Positions 60,802-64,000 of a stretch of DNA of 64,000 bases are shown here, piece by piece (positions within the stretch are counted from its first letter, which is position 1; the number at the start of each line of letters is the position of its first letter). This DNA comes from Lachnospiraceae bacterium 28-4. GTDB lineage: Bacteria > Bacillota > Clostridia > Lachnospirales > Lachnospiraceae. Where the stretch lies: assembly GCA_000403275.2 (NCBI GenBank), contig KE159598.1:679236-743235 (forward strand), in the 5' to 3' direction. The position numbers and the translations under genes were made by a program. The notes under the pieces were generated by a model. That model worked only from the letters and a program-made list of their open reading frames with translations. It was not told the origin of the DNA and made no database searches.

Positions 60802-61944
60802 ATGAAAATCAATGACATTCATATAAAAATGTTTCGGGCAGGTTCAGGCGACTGTATATTATTAGAATTTGAAAAGGCAGATTTTAGAATATTGATAGAT
60901 GGTGGATTTGTAGAAACTTATCAACAAGAGATTCGCCCTTATTTGCGGATGTTAAGTAAAAAAGGAAAACATATTAATTTATTAATCATATCCCATATTG
61001 ATCAAGACCATATCAATGGGATAAAAGCATTGTTAAAAGAAAATGGAAATTCAAATTCACCTAAAATCGTACAAATAGATGAGGTATGGTTTAATGGGTT
61101 TAGGCATACTGAAGTGAAACGAGATAAAAAAGATATCTCTCATTATGAGGAAGCTGTTTTACGAACTTTGGCAAATAAAAATAGTTATTTGGAAAAGGCA
61201 GATGGATCCAGAGAAATTAGCTATATGCAGGGAAACAGCGTTGCAGAACTGCTTATTAAGAACAATTATCATTGGAATACGTCTGTAAAGGGCAGTCCAA
61301 TTTCTACTGACACAATAAGACATAAGGCATTTGGAAATATTACATTTCAAATATTAAATCCAACGCAAAAAATATTGAATGAACTTGTGGAAGATTGGCT
61401 GTGGATGTTGAAAGCAAAATGCAAACAGGTAATAATATCAGACAATTCTTTGTTTGATGATGCGTTTGAGGGAGCCTATATTGGTGAGCATGAAGACTGG
61501 TTTGTGACAAAAAAGGATATTTCAAATGACAGAGAGAATAAGGAATATAATTGGAAATTGATAGCAGAAGAAGATGACGAGAAAGCAGATGCAAAATTGT
61601 CGAATCGTTCTTCTATAGCTGTGCTTATTTCATATCAAGGAATAAAACTTTTATTTCCTGGGGACTGTGCAATTCATTTTTTTGAGGATATGCTTCCTGA
61701 TAAAATAGATATTGTGAAACTCCCTCATCATGGTTCGGGGAAAAATACAGATAAAAATTTTATTCGGAATACCTATGTGAGCTACTATCTTATTTCTACA
61801 AATGGAAAACATCAGGAACATCCTTCCCCAAAGATCATAGCAAATATTTTAACGAAAGCGCCGGGACATCCAATGATTATTAAAAACTATGATATTCCTA
61901 TTTTAGAGGGGATAGGAAAACTGGAAAGGGAGGAAATCGGATGA
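60802..61944 (+). CDS. ComEC/Rec2-like metallo-beta-lactamase-fold protein
   Basis: A 380-residue protein, cytosolic by sequence (no signal peptide or membrane segments). The metal-binding motif SHIDQDHING (H65, D67, D69, H70) is followed by LLFPGDC, KLPHHGSG and STNGKHQEHPSP, the layout of the ComEC-type MBL domain, which belongs to the nuclease or phosphodiesterase side of the fold. All expected metal ligands appear present. It overlaps the protease gene by 4 nt (ATGA), so a joint function is likely. Confidence 0.85.
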   Translation: MKINDIHIKMFRAGSGDCILLEFEKADFRILIDGGFVETYQQEIRPYLRMLSKKGKHINLLIISHIDQDHINGIKALLKENGNSNSPKIVQIDEVWFNGFRHTEVKRDKKDISHYEEAVLRTLANKNSYLEKADGSREISYMQGNSVAELLIKNNYHWNTSVKGSPISTDTIRHKAFGNITFQILNPTQKILNELVEDWLWMLKAKCKQVIISDNSLFDDAFEGAYIGEHEDWFVTKKDISNDRENKEYNWKLIAEEDDEKADAKLSNRSSIAVLISYQGIKLLFPGDCAIHFFEDMLPDKIDIVKLPHHGSGKNTDKNFIRNTYVSYYLISTNGKHQEHPSPKIIANILTKAPGHPMIIKNYDIPILEGIGKLEREEIG

Positions 61945-64000
61945 AAGCTACAAATAATATTGTGAAGTTATTATGCGGAACAGAGCAGCAGGGAACAGCA
62001 TTGTTAGTGGATCAGGAACATGCAATAACAGTAAGGCATTGCTTGAAAGACTTTTATAGAAAAAGAGCTTCATCAATTATTCTTGTAGTTGTCATAGATG
62101 GAATTAGCAAAGAGACTTCTGCCTTGCCAGCGGATAAAGAGGAAAGTGCATTTGTCTATTTGAACTTGGAGGAAAAAGTAGAATCTGTAAATGAAATTCA
62201 TTTTTTGGATTGCAAGTTAGAGGCATTACAAAAGGCTTCCATGTTTGGGTATGGGAAATGTTATGCAAATGGAAGCTGGAAAGAGTTAAAATTTTCTGGC
62301 AGAGAGGATTTGGATAAAAATAGTGTTTGTGATTTGCAATTTGATCTAATTGATGCCAGGGATAAAACGTTTGCTGGATTTTCCGGAAGTCCTATATATG
62401 ATGAGGAATGTTCTTTTGTTATTGGATTGATTTTACAAGAAGAATGTGCAGACCATGAAGCAATTTATATAGAAGGGATTAGTGTTAGTTCTCAGAAAGA
62501 TTTTTTTGAAAAACATGATATTGTTGTTAATAATACGAATCTGATAAGAAAGAAAACAGGAGAAAGAGCAAATGCCCTGCAGATGACAGATTGCTATATT
62601 ACCGGCGTATCCGATACAATAGACGAATTAAATAATATTATCTTAGATAAAATCGTTGCTTTACATCGTGAAGGGTACTGGGAAAGGGCATTGTCCGAAC
62701 TGAAAGAACAGATTCAATTACAACAAGGGGATGTCCGGACATCGGATGAGATAAAGGCTAAATTCCTGCTTCAGCAGGCTATGTGGATTTTAGAAGACAG
62801 TCATAATATTTCTGCGGCAAGTAAGATATATCAAAAGGCAGTTCGTTTCTGTGAAAGTTTAGATACAAAAGTTTTTCTTGCATTGCGGGCATTTTATTCA
62901 GGGGAATCGAGCGCGAGGAAATTGTTAGAGCCGATAGATTCTCAGTCGTCTTTTCATGCTTATATGCAGATTTGTGTAAATCAAAGGGATGGAAAAGCTG
63001 CAATTAGGGCATATGAAACATATAAAGATATTTATTCGTGTAATAGCAGGACATGGTATTGGGTATCCATTGCTAATCTTTTAAACTGTGATTTTTTAAA
63101 GGCAGAAGAGTTTTTAAAGAAAGCGATTGATGAAAATGGAGAAATATTTGATTATTGTATCCTTAGAGCATTGATTCAGTATTGGAAGACAATTCCTATA
63201 GAGGCATTTCATAGAATAGATTCTATTTATCCGGGTTTATATTCGGAAGGAATTTATTTTTTTAAGAATGATATCAGAACGCTCATTATGGATGTGGTAA
63301 ATGATTTTAAATTGGCATATCAAAAAGCAGACAGCGTTGGTAACAAAAAGCAGAAAGAACTAGCGCTTGTTTGCTGGATTAATGCGCTTTCAGTGGATAA
63401 TCTACTATTTTCAAAGGTTATGGAACCATTGGATTTATTAAAGAAAGTTAATCCTTATCATGTAATTGCATTGATGGTAGATGTATTATGCGGCAGGGTT
63501 TCTCAGGATGAAATATATGAAAAGCGGTTAAAGGCGCTAATAAAGAAAGAAAAGAACCCAATGGGATATATTTATACTCTGACAGAGTATTTTATAAAGG
63601 TAAATGAAGATGCTAAGGCCAAATCCCTTTTGTTTGAGCAGGAACAAAATTTTAAAAAATTTTCATGCATGGAATATTGGTATATGCAGATTGCCTATTT
63701 GGAAAAAGATGCGGAAAAGAGGAGATTGTTTGCAAACAAGGCTAATAAGGAATCTTCGATGAGTGAGATTCAGAAGAAGAGAATTTGCTGTATGTTTGCG
63801 TTGGGTTATGAAAAAGATGCATTACAGCAACTGGAATCCTTATATGACGATACAAAAGAACTACATGATTTAATGAATCTTATCCGATATAGTGGGAAAC
63901 AGCAGAAGTGGGATGTTAATCTGAGATATGCAAAAATCTTAGAAGTGGAACATCATAATCCTTGTGGGTATCTTTACCAAATAAAAGCTTTTATGAAAAT
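61941..64000 (+). CDS. trypsin-like serine protease with helical-repeat C-terminus (partial, runs off window)
   Basis: An open frame of 686 codons without a stop before the window end. The N-terminal ~200 residues look like a chymotrypsin-fold peptidase: GTALLVDQEHAITVRHCL gives H33, D90 in HFLDCKL is a plausible Asp, and FAGFSGSPIYD gives nucleophile S148 (GFSGSP in place of GDSGGP). No signal peptide is present, so it should act in the cytosol. From about residue 250 the protein is a long array of helical hairpins resembling TPRs (for example WERALSELKEQIQL, SAASKIYQKAVRFCE, KAEEFLKKAIDENG). It starts at ATG 61941, coupled to the MBL gene. Confidence 0.78.
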   Translation, partial: MKATNNIVKLLCGTEQQGTALLVDQEHAITVRHCLKDFYRKRASSIILVVVIDGISKETSALPADKEESAFVYLNLEEKVESVNEIHFLDCKLEALQKASMFGYGKCYANGSWKELKFSGREDLDKNSVCDLQFDLIDARDKTFAGFSGSPIYDEECSFVIGLILQEECADHEAIYIEGISVSSQKDFFEKHDIVVNNTNLIRKKTGERANALQMTDCYITGVSDTIDELNNIILDKIVALHREGYWERALSELKEQIQLQQGDVRTSDEIKAKFLLQQAMWILEDSHNISAASKIYQKAVRFCESLDTKVFLALRAFYSGESSARKLLEPIDSQSSFHAYMQICVNQRDGKAAIRAYETYKDIYSCNSRTWYWVSIANLLNCDFLKAEEFLKKAIDENGEIFDYCILRALIQYWKTIPIEAFHRIDSIYPGLYSEGIYFFKNDIRTLIMDVVNDFKLAYQKADSVGNKKQKELALVCWINALSVDNLLFSKVMEPLDLLKKVNPYHVIALMVDVLCGRVSQDEIYEKRLKALIKKEKNPMGYIYTLTEYFIKVNEDAKAKSLLFEQEQNFKKFSCMEYWYMQIAYLEKDAEKRRLFANKANKESSMSEIQKKRICCMFALGYEKDALQQLESLYDDTKELHDLMNLIRYSGKQQKWDVNLRYAKILEVEHHNPCGYLYQIKAFMK

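Overview
The window looks like a chromosomal segment of a motile, spore-forming member of the Clostridia, most likely Lachnospiraceae. The evidence is the gene order dprA-topA-codY-flgB...fliA-(swrB position)-rpsB-tsf, which matches the Firmicutes fla/che backbone; a SigK-type sporulation sigma factor; purine-rich GGAGG ribosome binding sites; and consensus sigma-A promoters. Every convincing gene is on the + strand. No rRNA, tRNA or CRISPR array was seen.

Region 1 (1-13.6 kb) is housekeeping: a TetR/ABC-2 exporter operon, ispF with an unusual Cys-rich tail, a GNAT acetyltransferase, hflX, sigK without a pro-sequence, a degenerate HD-GYP protein, a YifB/ComM ATPase, dprA, topA and codY.

Region 2 (13.7-49.2 kb) is one long co-oriented flagellar/chemotaxis operon. 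It runs basal body (flgBC, fliEFGHIJ), a MotE-like protein, fliK, flgD, flgE, flbD, motAB, fliL, switch (fliM, fliY), cheY, export gate (fliOPQR, flhBA), flhF, flhG, a PilZ protein, cheB, cheA, cheW, cheC, cheD and the flagellar sigma factor fliA. FapA, a small protein, a SwrB-like protein and an MltG-like membrane protein follow. A terminator and a sigma-A-like promoter separate it from codY. The rpsB-tsf ribosomal operon closes the region under its own promoter.

Region 3 (51.2-64.0 kb, running off the window) is an AT-richer accessory island lying directly against the 3' end of tsf. It is built of cassettes. Cassette 1 is an XRE regulator, a DUF6036-like nucleotidyltransferase, a 644-residue helical protein and a restriction-nuclease-like protein whose gene is split by an IS630 element; the interruption can be reversed on paper to the base. 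Cassette 2 is a YhcG-type PD-(D/E)XK nuclease. Cassette 3 is a second, roughly 91-92% identical XRE-nucleotidyltransferase pair with a different payload: a ComEC-like metallo-beta-lactamase-fold protein and a trypsin-like protease with a long helical-repeat tail. Cassettes 1 and 2 each end in the same ~235-245 bp repeat followed by a copy of the coding end of tsf. This suggests serial integration at the tsf 3' end, with a conserved regulator/nucleotidyltransferase pair placed in front of exchangeable effectors. This island is the best candidate in the window for an undescribed (probably defence or conflict) system; its function is inferred, not shown.
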